DNA from: CBDESM01 sp965205165
GTDB lineage: Bacteria; Chloroflexota; Dehalococcoidia; Bin125
DNA length: 64,000 nt
Reading direction: 5' to 3'
Assembly (NCBI GenBank): GCA_965205165.1
Contig: OZ242037.1
Coordinates: forward strand, 2,046,001 to 2,110,000
Each line of letters opens with the position of its first letter. Position 1 is the stretch's first letter. Below the pieces are notes generated by a model. The model was not told the DNA's origin. It ran no database searches and was given only the letters and a program-made list of their open reading frames with translations. The position numbers and the translations under genes were made by a program. Of this stretch, positions 37,151-44,983 are shown piece by piece.

Positions 37151-38049
37151 GCGCGGACGAGCCCGGCGGCCCGCAGCTTGCGCCGTCGCAGGGCGGCTAC
37201 ACGACCGAGTTCGTCGATCCGGTCGAGCGCCTGCCCGACTCGCCGCTCGAGAATGTCCCGGGGCCGGGTCCCGGCCTGCAGCTGCGCGAGGAGCGGATCC
37301 GGCGCGGGCGCTCGCTGCGGCAGGCGCACCAGGCGACGCGGATTCCGATTCCGCACTTGGAGGCGATCGAGGCGGAGGCGTGGGAGCGGCTGCCCGCGCC
37401 GGCATTCGCGCGCGGGTTCATCTCGTCCTACTCCGACTATCTCGGCATGGACGCTGCGCGGATTCTGGAGCAGGTGCCGATCCAGCCGACGGCGCCGGGC
37501 GCGGGGCTGGAGCCGCAGCCGGAAGCGGAGCAGCCGGACCGTCCGCCGTCGGCCGGCGCGCCGCCGGGGCCCGCTCCGATGCGGGACGATCTCTCGGGCC
37601 GATTTCCGTTCGGGGCGTGGATCGCGGCGCTGGTCGTGCTCGCCCTCGTCGCCGGCGTGGCCGCGCTGTTCGCGCTCCGTTCAACGGCGCCGGAGCCGGA
37701 AACGGAGCCGGAGGTAACCGGGCTGGCGGAGCCGCGGGTGCCGCCGCCCGGCGAAGCGGCGGCCGCGATCCAGCCCGATCCGCTCGAGGACCTGACCGGC
37801 ATTCCGCGCCTCGCCGCGCAGGCTTACGCCCGCGGCACTGGCGCGCCGTTCGTGATCATGCAGGTGCCGGACGCGGCGCCGCCGGACACGGTGATCGATC
37901 AGTACCCGCCGGCGGGGACGCTGCTCGAGAATGGGGACGCGATCCTCGTCGTCGTCAGCGCCGGCCCGCCGGAACCCGCGGAACAGCCGGAGGGCGGGAT
38001 GGGCGCGGTCGGACAAGACGCCGGGAGCGACGCGGGAGATGGGCAATGA
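37147..38049 (+). CDS. RodZ-like HTH membrane protein with C-terminal PASTA-like domain
   Basis: A 300-residue protein starting at GTG. Residues ~43-110 are a RodZ-type helix-turn-helix (LREERIRRGRSLRQAHQATR, then AFARGFISSYSDYLGMDAARI). A Pro/Glu-rich linker leads to one membrane helix at ~155-178 (FGAWIAALVVLALVAGVAAL). The extracytoplasmic part ends with a PASTA-like repeat (IPRLAAQAYARGTGAPFVIM ... TVIDQYPPAGTLLENGDAIL). RodZ links MreB to the cell wall; PASTA repeats sense muropeptides or lipid II, so the join suggests a cell-shape or envelope sensor. It overlaps rimO by four bases. Confidence 0.82.
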   Translation: MSADEPGGPQLAPSQGGYTTEFVDPVERLPDSPLENVPGPGPGLQLREERIRRGRSLRQAHQATRIPIPHLEAIEAEAWERLPAPAFARGFISSYSDYLGMDAARILEQVPIQPTAPGAGLEPQPEAEQPDRPPSAGAPPGPAPMRDDLSGRFPFGAWIAALVVLALVAGVAALFALRSTAPEPETEPEVTGLAEPRVPPPGEAAAAIQPDPLEDLTGIPRLAAQAYARGTGAPFVIMQVPDAAPPDTVIDQYPPAGTLLENGDAILVVVSAGPPEPAEQPEGGMGAVGQDAGSDAGDGQ

Positions 38050-39359
38050 CGCGGTACCACATCGTCACGCTGGGCTGCCCCAAGAACACGACCGACTCGT
38101 CGCGGATCGCGCGGCGGCTGGAGGCGGGCGGCGCCGTCGAGTCCGGGCGCGGCGACGCCGATCTGGTGATCCTCAACACCTGCGGGTTCATCGACGACGC
38201 GAAGGCGGAATCGGATGCGGCGGCGCGCCTGCTGGCAGAAGAGAAGCGCGACGGCCAGCGGCTGGTCGTCACCGGCTGCTGGTCGGAGCTGGAGCCGGAT
38301 GATGCGGGCGGGATCGTGGGCGTCGACGACGTGCTCGGCATCGAGGCGTGGGACGCCATCGCCGGGCGGGCGGCGCGGATCGTGGGGGTCGAGGTGGAGC
38401 GCGACATCCCGGCCGGCGGGACAGGCCAGCCTGCGCAGCCGTCCGCCTACCTGAAAATCTCGGACGGCTGCGCGCGGCCCTGCACGTTCTGCAACATCCC
38501 CGGCATCAAGGGGCGCCTGTTCCGCAGCGGCGGGGCGGACGACCTGATCGCGGAGGCGCGGGAGCTGGTCGGGCGCGGCGCCAAGGAGCTGGTGCTGGTC
38601 GCGCAGGACAGCACGTCCTACGCGGTCGAACGGGGCGAGCGCGACGGGCTGGCGCGGCTGCTGGAGCGGCTGGCCGCGGAGAGCGGGGCGCGCTGGCTGC
38701 GGCTGATGTACGCCTATCCCGGCGCGGTCACGCCGGCGCTGATCGAGGTGATGGCGTCCGCGCCGCAGGTCTGCCATTACCTCGACATCCCCCTGCAGCA
38801 CGGGGCGGAGTCGGTGCTGCGGCGGATGAAGCGGCCGCACAATGCGCGGATGGTGGCGCGGACGCTGGAGCGCCTGCGCGCGGCGATGCCCGACATCGCG
38901 CTGCGCACGACCTTCCTGGTCGGCTTCCCGGGCGAGACGGAGGCGGAGTTCGGGCAGCTGCTCGAGTTCGTCCGCGAAACCCGCTTCGACCGTGCGGGCG
39001 CGTTCACGTTCTCGCCGCAGCAGGGCACGCCGGCGGCAGAGATGCCCGATCAGGTGCCGGAGCAGGTGAAGCGGGAGCGATACGAGCGTCTGATGACCGA
39101 GCTGGCGGCGATCTCGGCGGAGATCAACGAGGCGCAGGTTGGACGCGAGCTGGAACTGCTGGTCGAATCCGAACCGGGGCAGACGGACGAGGACGGGGAT
39201 CCGATCCTCGCGGGTCGGAGCTACCGCGAAGCCCCCGAGGTGGACGGGCTGATCTTCGCGAACGGGACGGCGGAGCCGGGCCAGCTGATTCCGGTGCGGA
39301 TCGAGGCGGCGCTGGGGCACGATCTGTGGGCGGTGCCACTCTCACCCACTCTAGTCTAA
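38046..39359 (+). CDS. rimO: ribosomal protein S12 methylthiotransferase RimO
   Basis: A 437-residue radical SAM methylthiotransferase. The N-terminal domain begins with YHIVTLGCPKNTTDSSRIAR, typical of RimO; its auxiliary-cluster cysteines are in LGCPKN, LNTCGF and TGCWSE. The radical-SAM motif is C-A-R-P-C-T-F-C (C-x3-C-x2-C). A TRAM domain closes the protein (AEINEAQVGRELELLVESEP). It adds a methylthio group to the S12 aspartate. The ATG overlaps the RodZ-like gene's stop. Its last codons run into the CTCTCAC repeat region that precedes the next gene. Confidence 0.93.
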   Translation: MTRYHIVTLGCPKNTTDSSRIARRLEAGGAVESGRGDADLVILNTCGFIDDAKAESDAAARLLAEEKRDGQRLVVTGCWSELEPDDAGGIVGVDDVLGIEAWDAIAGRAARIVGVEVERDIPAGGTGQPAQPSAYLKISDGCARPCTFCNIPGIKGRLFRSGGADDLIAEARELVGRGAKELVLVAQDSTSYAVERGERDGLARLLERLAAESGARWLRLMYAYPGAVTPALIEVMASAPQVCHYLDIPLQHGAESVLRRMKRPHNARMVARTLERLRAAMPDIALRTTFLVGFPGETEAEFGQLLEFVRETRFDRAGAFTFSPQQGTPAAEMPDQVPEQVKRERYERLMTELAAISAEINEAQVGRELELLVESEPGQTDEDGDPILAGRSYREAPEVDGLIFANGTAEPGQLIPVRIEAALGHDLWAVPLSPTLV

Positions 39360-39371
39360 CAATGTGAGAGT
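39338..39371. repeat. inverted repeat ACTCTCAC...GTGAGAGT at rimO 3' end
   Basis: ACTCTCAC (39338-39345) and GTGAGAGT (39364-39371) form a perfect eight-base inverted repeat with an 18-base spacer. The right part (39348-39371) is repeated at 39427-39450 with 21 of 24 bases identical. Confidence 0.7.
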
Positions 39372-39426
39372 GCGTTCGGGCAGGCCAGCAGAATGGCTGT
39401 TGCCTTGAGGCTGGAGCTCATGCTCT

Positions 39427-39450
39427 ACTCTAGTGTTACATTGTGAGAGT
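39427..39450. promoter_or_regulatory. second copy of 24-bp ACTCTAGT..TGTGAGAGT site before the AlbA-like gene
   Basis: This copy lies 20 bases before the ATG at 39470 and is nearly identical to 39348-39371. Two direct copies immediately upstream of a gene with a C-terminal winged-helix-like region suggest an operator pair for autoregulation; this is inference. Confidence 0.5.
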
Positions 39451-39469
39451 AGGGTAGAGCAGGTGAGGG

Positions 39470-40885
39470 ATGCCGGTTCCCGCGATCGAGCAGTTGCGGA
39501 GGCTGTCGCCCGCTGACCTGACCGCGACGCTGCTGGAGGCGCCCGAAGATCAGTGGTTCGACCGCAAGAGCGCGCGGATCGACCAGCGCGGGCTGGCGAA
39601 GACGCTGGTCGCGATGGCCAACGCGGAGGGCGGCATCATCGCGGTGGGCCTGCACGACGGGCGCTGCGAGGGCGTGGAGGCGCGCACGGCCCCGCAGCGG
39701 CGCTGGGATCGCGCGGGGATCGAGCAGACCGCGCCGCCAGTGCACTTCGAGTCGGATCTGCTGCCCTGCATCACGGCCGCGGGGGATGAGGGCCGCCTGT
39801 ACGTGATTTCGGTGCCGCCGTCGACCGGACTGCACGTGCGCACCCCCGACGACATGTACCTGCGGATCGCCGATGTGGACCGGCTGCTGACCTTCGCGGA
39901 GCGCACGGCGCTGCTCTACGAGCGCGGCGAGGTGGCGTTCGAGGCCACGCCGGCTTCCCGCTTCGGCGGGACCGAACTCAACTTGGAGGCCTGCTCCACG
40001 TTCGCCGGCGCGCTGGGAATCGGCGGCCCGGAGCAGCTGCTGCGCGCGCGCAGCCTCTGCGGGCCGGACGGCGATCAATTCGCCGCCGCCCAGCTGCTGT
40101 TCGGCGCGAGTCCGCAATGGGCCTATCCGGCCGCGTACATCCGGGTGATCCGCCACATCGGGACCGAACGCCGATCCGGCGCCGAGCAGAGCGTTCATGT
40201 GGACCACCGATTCGAGGGGACGCTGCCGGTCCAGCTCGATGAGGCGACGGCGGGGATCGCGGAGCTGATGCCGGAGCGCCGCGCGCTCGGAGCCGACGGC
40301 AAGTTCGCCTGGTCGCCGATCATCCCCGGCGTGGTCTGGCGCGAGGCGCTGGTCAACGCGGTCGTCCACCGCTCGTATTCGAACTTCGGCGATCACATCC
40401 GCTTCGAGATCTTCGACGACCGCGTCGAGGTGTCGAGCCCGGGCAGCTTCGCCGCCGGACGGCCGAAGAGCGATCTGCGCGAGGTCGTGCGGCTGGCGCG
40501 GAACCCGCGGATCGCGCGGGTGCTGGCGGAGATGTCCTACGGGGAGGAGCGCGGCGAGGGGCTGCGGCGGATGTACGAGGTGATGGTATCGAGCGGGCGC
40601 GAGCCGCCCGACATCCGCTTCCCGAACGGCGCGGTGCGCGTGATCCTGCGGGCGCAGGTCGGCGGGCGGACTCGCGAGTCGGGGCTGCCGCCGCTCGCGC
40701 TCCGAATCATCGAGCACATCGAGCAGGCGGGCCGGCTGCGGACGGGCGAACTGGTGGGGCTGACCGGCTCGGCCAGGCCGACCGTCCTGCGGTCGCTCGC
40801 CCTGCTGGAAGAGCGCGGCGATGTCCGCCATGTCGCCATGAGCCGCCATGATCCCAATGCGTATTGGACGCTCGAGGACGCGTGA
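39470..40885 (+). CDS. Schlafen/AlbA_2-domain, ATPase-like putative DNA-binding regulator
   Basis: A 471-residue protein. Residues ~20-130 are a Slfn/AlbA_2 domain: DQWFDRKSARID, then TLVAMANAEGGIIAVGLHDG and VISVPPSTGLHVRTPDD. The second half has a HATPase_c_4-like region (WREALVNAVVHRSYSNFG, then DDRVEVSSPGSF and ARNPRIARVL), as in RecG-like regulators. The last ~65 residues form a winged helix (RIIEHIEQAGRLRTGELVGL). Such proteins are often annotated as transcriptional regulators or occur in defence and stress loci. The gene is bracketed on both sides by CTCTCAC/GTGAGAG repeats, suggesting autoregulation or a small mobile unit. Confidence 0.8.
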   Translation: MPVPAIEQLRRLSPADLTATLLEAPEDQWFDRKSARIDQRGLAKTLVAMANAEGGIIAVGLHDGRCEGVEARTAPQRRWDRAGIEQTAPPVHFESDLLPCITAAGDEGRLYVISVPPSTGLHVRTPDDMYLRIADVDRLLTFAERTALLYERGEVAFEATPASRFGGTELNLEACSTFAGALGIGGPEQLLRARSLCGPDGDQFAAAQLLFGASPQWAYPAAYIRVIRHIGTERRSGAEQSVHVDHRFEGTLPVQLDEATAGIAELMPERRALGADGKFAWSPIIPGVVWREALVNAVVHRSYSNFGDHIRFEIFDDRVEVSSPGSFAAGRPKSDLREVVRLARNPRIARVLAEMSYGEERGEGLRRMYEVMVSSGREPPDIRFPNGAVRVILRAQVGGRTRESGLPPLALRIIEHIEQAGRLRTGELVGLTGSARPTVLRSLALLEERGDVRHVAMSRHDPNAYWTLEDA

Positions 40886-40912
40886 GCGGCTGCAGGGGGC
40901 GGCTGTAACGGC

Positions 40913-40944
40913 ACTCTCACAGGTTGAATTCAAGTAGTTGAGAG
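40913..40944. repeat. third CTCTCA...TGAGAG inverted repeat, downstream of AlbA-like gene
   Basis: ACTCTCAC at 40913-40920 and TGAGAG at 40939-40944 echo the repeats before the gene. The central GAATTC lies between the arms. It may be an operator for the convergent ylxP cluster, a transcription end, or the right boundary of a unit. Confidence 0.55.
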
Positions 40945-40951
40945 CAGGGCG

Positions 40952-41248
40952 TTAGAGCAGGATCGTCTCGGTCGAGATGTCGCCGATTTCGGCGTCGAGC
41001 GGGAGCGTATCGAGGAAGTCGGCGATGTGCTGGGCCTGCGCGTGGGCGTGTGCTTCTGAGTTGGAGAGCACGGCGAAGGCGAGCGCGGCGCGGGACGGGT
41101 CGCCGAGCTCGCCCACCTCCGCGGCGGCCGCGTTGAACTTCGCGCGCACGCGGTCGACGGCGCGGCGGACGACGCGGCGCTTGTTCTTGAGCGAGGCCGC
41201 GTCGTGGACGGCGAGCTCGACGTGGAGGATGCAGGCGAAGGCGGCCAC
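40952..41248 (-). CDS. YlxP-like DUF503 protein
   Basis: A 98-residue DUF503 protein with the family start ACILHVELAVHDAASLKNKR and the central GDPSRAALAFAVLSNSEAHA. YlxP proteins occur near nusA/infB/rbfA in many bacteria and have been linked to ribosome assembly, but the biochemical role is not settled. Two bases separate its start from the stop of scpB, so the three genes mtaB-scpB-ylxP form an operon. Confidence 0.9.
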   Translation of the reverse strand: MAAFACILHVELAVHDAASLKNKRRVVRRAVDRVRAKFNAAAAEVGELGDPSRAALAFAVLSNSEAHAHAQAQHIADFLDTLPLDAEIGDISTETILL

Positions 41249-41250
41249 GG

Positions 41251-41868
41251 CTATTCGGCGTCCGGTTCCGGCAGCGGGGCCTGCTCGCTGCCCTCCGCTT
41301 CCGGGTCGAGCGGCAGCGGGGCCTGCTGCGCGGGCGGTTCGACGCCCTCCAGCGGCGGCAGGTCGGTCACGGCGCCGAGCGCGAAGTGGTCGAGGAAGCC
41401 GGGCGTGACGGCCCAGAGCAGCGGCTGCCCCGGCGCGTCGGCCTGGCCGATCGGCTCGATCAGCCCGCGGGTGCGCAGGGTGCGCAGGGCGCCGTCCGCG
41501 CCGACGCCGCGGATCTGCTCGATTTGCGCGCGGGTGAGCGGCTGGCGGTAGGCGATGATGGCGAGCGTCTCCAGCGCGGCGCGCGAGAGGCGGTTGGGCG
41601 TTTCCAGGGCGAGCAGGCGGGCGATGTAGGGCGCCGCGTCGGGCGCGGTGACCAGCGCCGCGGTCTCGCCGTGGCGGCGGACGCGGATGCCGCGCCCCTG
41701 CTCCAGGTTGATCGCGTCGAGCGCGGCCTCGATCGCGTCGGCCGGGACCCCGGCGGCGCGGGCGAGCGCGGCGATCGTCGGCGGCTCCTCCGCCGCCAGC
41801 AGCAGGGCTTCGACCAAGCCCGGCAATTTCTCCGGATGGACCGGCGCTTCGCCCGCTGGATCGCTCAT
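41251..41868 (-). CDS. scpB: segregation and condensation protein B
   Basis: A 205-residue ScpB, a kleisin-associated partner of SMC. Winged-helix signatures are visible: LVEALLLAAEEPPTIAALAR at the start and RAALETLAIIAYRQPLTRAQ followed by IEQIRGVGADGALRTLRTRG in the second domain. The last ~40 residues are acidic and Pro/Gln-rich and nonconserved. It overlaps mtaB by four bases. No scpA is in the window. Confidence 0.93.
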   Translation of the reverse strand: MSDPAGEAPVHPEKLPGLVEALLLAAEEPPTIAALARAAGVPADAIEAALDAINLEQGRGIRVRRHGETAALVTAPDAAPYIARLLALETPNRLSRAALETLAIIAYRQPLTRAQIEQIRGVGADGALRTLRTRGLIEPIGQADAPGQPLLWAVTPGFLDHFALGAVTDLPPLEGVEPPAQQAPLPLDPEAEGSEQAPLPEPDAE

Positions 41869-43145
41869 CGCGCCGCCTCGCCGATCAGGGCGCCGTCTTC
41901 GATGCCCGTGATCCGCACCGCGGAGATCTCGTTGACCAGGCTCGGCGCGCCTGCGGATCGCCGGGCACGGACGGGGATGTACGTGTCGGTCAGGCCGCGC
42001 GCGGCGCCGTCCTCCTCCCGCTCGAAGAGCACGGTCTCGATCCGGCCGATGCGGCCTTCGCGGAAGCGCCGGGTCTGCGCTCCACCCTCGGCGATCAGCC
42101 GCGCGACCCGCTCCCGCTTGATCTGCGTGGGCACGTCGTCTTCGAGCCGCGCGCCGGAGGTGCCCGCGCGCGGCGAGTAGGGGAAGGCGTGGATGTCGGC
42201 GAACCGCGCCTCGCGCACGGCGTCGAGGGTGCGCTCGAAGTCGCGTTCGCTTTCGCTCGGGAAGCCGGCGATGACGTCGGTGGTGATCGCCGCGCCGGGC
42301 ACGGCGGCGCGGATGCGCTCGACCGCGTCGAGGAATCCGCGCGCCGAATAGCGCCGCCGCATGCGGCGCAGCACCTCGTCGGAGCCGCTCTGGAGCGCGA
42401 GGTGGAAGTGGCGGCAGAGGCGCGGGTCCTCCCAGCAGGCGAGCAGTTCGGGCGACAGGTCCTGCGGCTGGATTGAGGAATAGCGGATGCGGGGGATGTC
42501 CGTGCCGGCGAGCAGCGCCTGGATCAGGCGGGCCGCGTTCGCGCCGTCCGTTCGGTCGCGGCCGTAGGCGCCGGGCTGGGTGCCGGTGAGCACGATCTCG
42601 CGGACGCCCTCGGCCTCGCGCTCGCGGGCGGCGGCGACCACTTCCGCGATCGGCGCGGCCCGCTCGCGGCCGCGCACGTAGGGGACGATGCAGAAGGCGC
42701 AGACGTCGTCGCAGCCCTCTTGGATCTTGATGAAGGCGCGCGTGCGCCCGGCCCGGGCCGGTTCGGCCCGCGGCGTTCGTTCCGCGCCGTCGAGCGCTTG
42801 CAGCACCGCGCCGGCGGCCCCGCGCTTCGCGGCGTTGCCGACGATGATCACGCCCAGCTCATCGTGCAGCCGCTCGCCGTCGCGTTCGGCGTAGCAGCCG
42901 GTGACGACGACGGGCGCGCCGGGCGCGAGCTTGCCGGCGAGGCGGATCAGGCGGCGCGCCTTGCGGTCGGCGACATGGGTCACGGTGCAGCTGTTGATCA
43001 GGAAGGCGTCGGCCGGCGCGGGGCGGTCGACGACGGTGCAGCCGGCCGCCTCGAGCTCCCGAGCGGCCTGCTGCGTTTCGGCCTGGTTCAGCTTGCAGCC
43101 CAGCGTCAGCGCCGCCACGACCGGGCCCGTCCTGCTCGCGCTCAC
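41865..43145 (-). CDS. mtaB: tRNA t6A37 methylthiotransferase MtaB
   Basis: A 426-residue radical SAM methylthiotransferase starting at GTG. The first domain has TLGCKLNQAETQQAARELEA, INSCTVTHVADRKARR and TGCYAERDG, whose cysteines bind the auxiliary cluster. The radical-SAM motif is C-D-D-V-C-A-F-C with IKIQEGCDDVCAFC. The GCKLNQ and SCTVTHVAD forms separate MtaB from MiaB and RimO. It converts t6A37 to ms2t6A37 in tRNAs. TATGGT lies six bases before the GTG on the minus strand, so the message may be leaderless. Confidence 0.93.
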   Translation of the reverse strand: MSASRTGPVVAALTLGCKLNQAETQQAARELEAAGCTVVDRPAPADAFLINSCTVTHVADRKARRLIRLAGKLAPGAPVVVTGCYAERDGERLHDELGVIIVGNAAKRGAAGAVLQALDGAERTPRAEPARAGRTRAFIKIQEGCDDVCAFCIVPYVRGRERAAPIAEVVAAAREREAEGVREIVLTGTQPGAYGRDRTDGANAARLIQALLAGTDIPRIRYSSIQPQDLSPELLACWEDPRLCRHFHLALQSGSDEVLRRMRRRYSARGFLDAVERIRAAVPGAAITTDVIAGFPSESERDFERTLDAVREARFADIHAFPYSPRAGTSGARLEDDVPTQIKRERVARLIAEGGAQTRRFREGRIGRIETVLFEREEDGAARGLTDTYIPVRARRSAGAPSLVNEISAVRITGIEDGALIGEAAR

Positions 43146-43183
43146 GGGAGTACCATAGTCCCGCAGCGGAATGGAGGCCCGAG

Positions 43184-43306
43184 ATGGCGGAAATCGGACT
43201 GGCGGTCATGTTCATCCTCGTCCTCGTCGCGTTCGACAGCGAGCGCTACTCGGCCCTGCGCGAGCGCATGAACGAGATGGTCGACTGGATCGATCGGCCC
43301 GAATAG
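43184..43306 (+). CDS. 40-residue membrane micro-protein
   Basis: A short frame of 41 codons including stop. It starts MAEIGLAVMFILVLVAFDSE, one membrane segment, then a charged amphipathic part with RMNEMVDWIDRPE. A GGAGGC lies eight bases before the ATG. It is divergent from mtaB. Size, ribosome site and composition support a real small gene; no homologue recognised. Confidence 0.45.
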   Translation: MAEIGLAVMFILVLVAFDSERYSALRERMNEMVDWIDRPE

Positions 43307-43323
43307 CGGACGGAGCAGCACGC

Positions 43324-43352
43324 TTGATCTATCGGAACGTGCGTTCTATTAT
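43324..43352 (+). promoter_or_regulatory. strong sigma-A promoter (TTGATC-N17-TATTAT)
   Basis: TTGATC at 43324-43329 and TATTAT at 43347-43352 have exact 17-base spacing; the -10 matches five of six bases. It lies in an AT-richer patch. Transcription would begin about 43359, 38 bases before the ATG at 43397. Confidence 0.65.
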
Positions 43353-43396
43353 CGCCTCGAACGACGCGCCGCCCACGGCGGACTGCGAGGTGCGAG

Positions 43397-43624
43397 ATGC
43401 CGACTCCGATGCTCCGGCGACCCGTGCAGCTGCCGCTGCCGATCACCGCTCCGCGGAACGCACCCGATGAACGCCGGCCCGATCGCCCGGGCGACCGGCC
43501 CTGCCCGGATTGCGGCGGGCCGATGTCGTGCGTGGGCCGCGCCTGCGCCTGCGTCGTCTGCGGCCGCGGCGCGCGCTACGTCGGCCGCAAGCGCCCGCGG
43601 CGACGGCTGCGCCGTCGGCGCTGA
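43397..43624 (+). CDS. small cysteine-rich, arginine-tailed protein
   Basis: A 75-residue protein with a proline-rich start, then RPCPDCGGPMSCVGRACACV and VCGRGARYVG, i.e. C-x2-C, two further cysteines and a final C-x-V-V-C pair. This could make a zinc ribbon. The tail is strongly basic (RPRRRLRRRR), suggesting nucleic-acid contact. It follows a good promoter. Function unknown. Confidence 0.5.
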   Translation: MPTPMLRRPVQLPLPITAPRNAPDERRPDRPGDRPCPDCGGPMSCVGRACACVVCGRGARYVGRKRPRRRLRRRR

Positions 43625-43649
43625 CGGCGCGGCCTGACCGGAGGCGGCA

Positions 43650-43829
43650 ATGCCGGTCGTCGTCTGGGGTGCGCTCGCACTGCTGCTCGCCGTCGGCACT
43701 TGGATGTGGCTGACAGGGCGCATCCAACTCGGCGGCGTCCGCTCCACGATCGGGAAGCTCCAGCTCGCCGGCCTGCTCTGGGCTTGCTTCATCATCGCCA
43801 TCGCCGCCGTCCGCATCGCCGGCAGCTGA
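43650..43829 (+). CDS. 59-residue two-helix membrane protein
   Basis: A short frame with a GGAGGC site five bases before the ATG. It encodes MPVVVWGALALLLAVGTWMW (first helix), a short polar turn with GGVRSTIGK, and a second helix LAGLLWACFIIAIAAVRIAG. It ends 8 bases before the glycerate kinase gene, so it may be in the same transcript. No homologue recognised. Confidence 0.6.
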   Translation: MPVVVWGALALLLAVGTWMWLTGRIQLGGVRSTIGKLQLAGLLWACFIIAIAAVRIAGS

Positions 43830-43837
43830 GCCGCCCG

Positions 43838-44974
43838 ATGCGCGTCCTCGTCGCGCCGCAGGAGTTCAAGGGGAGCCTCGCCTCGGTCGAAGCGGCCGAC
43901 TGCATCGCCGAGGGCGTCCGCCGCGCCCTGCCGGATGCGGAGATCGACCCCGCCCCGCTGGCCGACGGCGGGCCGGGCACGGTCGACGCCCTCGTCCGCG
44001 CCGCCGACGGGCGGTTCTCGACGGCGCGGGTCGAGGGCCCCCTCGGAGCCCCGGTCGACGCTCGCTGGGGGCGGATCGGCGACGGCCGCGCCGCGGTGAT
44101 CGAGATGGCCGCGGCCGCGGGACTCTCGCTGCTGCGGGAAGGCGAGCTGGACCCGCGGCGGGCCTCGACCTTCGGCGTCGGCCAACTGATCTGGCACGCG
44201 CTGGAGGCCGGCGTTGAACGCATCCTGATCGGCGTCGGCGGCAGCGCCACCAACGACGGCGGCGCCGGCATGGCGGCCGCGCTCGGCGCGCGCCTGCTCG
44301 ACGATGCCGGCGCGCCGCTCGCGCCCGGCGGTGCCCCCTTGGCGCGGCTCTCGCGGATCGACGCGGCCGGGCTCGACCCGCGCATCGCCGCGGCGCGCAT
44401 CCAAGTCCTCTGCGACGTGCGCAACCCGCTGCTCGGGCCGGACGGCGCGAGCGCGGTCTACGGGCCGCAGAAGGGCGCAGACCCCGCCTGCATCGCCGAG
44501 CTCGACGCCGCGCTCGCCAACTACGCCGGCGTCGTCGAGCGCGACCTCGGCGTCCGCATCGCCGGGCTCGCGGGCGGCGGCGCGGCCGGCGGCCTCGCCG
44601 CGGGGCTGGCGGCCGTCTGCGGCGCGGAACTGGTCGGCGGCTTCGACGCGGTCGCCGCCGCGATCGATCTCGCCGAGCGGATCGCCCAAGCGGATCTGGT
44701 CATCACCGGCGAGGGCCGGCTCGATTTCCAGAGCGCATGGGGCAAGGCAACCGCCGGCGTCGCCGCCCTCGCCGGCCAGTCCGGCACCCCCTGCCTGGCG
44801 GTCGTGGGCAGCCGATCCGGCGAGCCCGCGGCCGACTTCGCGGCGGTCGCGGAGGCGGCCCCCGACGGCATGCCGATCGCCGAAGCCATGTCCCGCTCCG
44901 CCGAACTGGTCCCCGCCGCCGCCGAGCGCGCCATCGCCGATTGGCTCAACCGCCCGGCCGACAGCCGGCGTTAG
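43838..44974 (+). CDS. glycerate 2-kinase (GarK/GlxK family)
   Basis: A 378-residue glycerate kinase type 1. Family blocks: VLVAPQEFKGSLASVEAADC, PLADGGPGTVDALV, ILIGVGGSATNDGGAGMAAA, DVRNPLLGPDGASAVYGPQK and LVITGEGRLDFQSAWGKATA. It phosphorylates D-glycerate, probably at C2 as in GarK, feeding glyoxylate or serine-derived carbon into glycolysis. The ATG at 43838 starts the conserved N-terminal strand; an upstream in-frame extension lacks family sequence. All catalytic segments are intact. Confidence 0.93.
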   Translation: MRVLVAPQEFKGSLASVEAADCIAEGVRRALPDAEIDPAPLADGGPGTVDALVRAADGRFSTARVEGPLGAPVDARWGRIGDGRAAVIEMAAAAGLSLLREGELDPRRASTFGVGQLIWHALEAGVERILIGVGGSATNDGGAGMAAALGARLLDDAGAPLAPGGAPLARLSRIDAAGLDPRIAAARIQVLCDVRNPLLGPDGASAVYGPQKGADPACIAELDAALANYAGVVERDLGVRIAGLAGGGAAGGLAAGLAAVCGAELVGGFDAVAAAIDLAERIAQADLVITGEGRLDFQSAWGKATAGVAALAGQSGTPCLAVVGSRSGEPAADFAAVAEAAPDGMPIAEAMSRSAELVPAAAERAIADWLNRPADSRR

Positions 44975-44983
44975 CCTTCGGGC

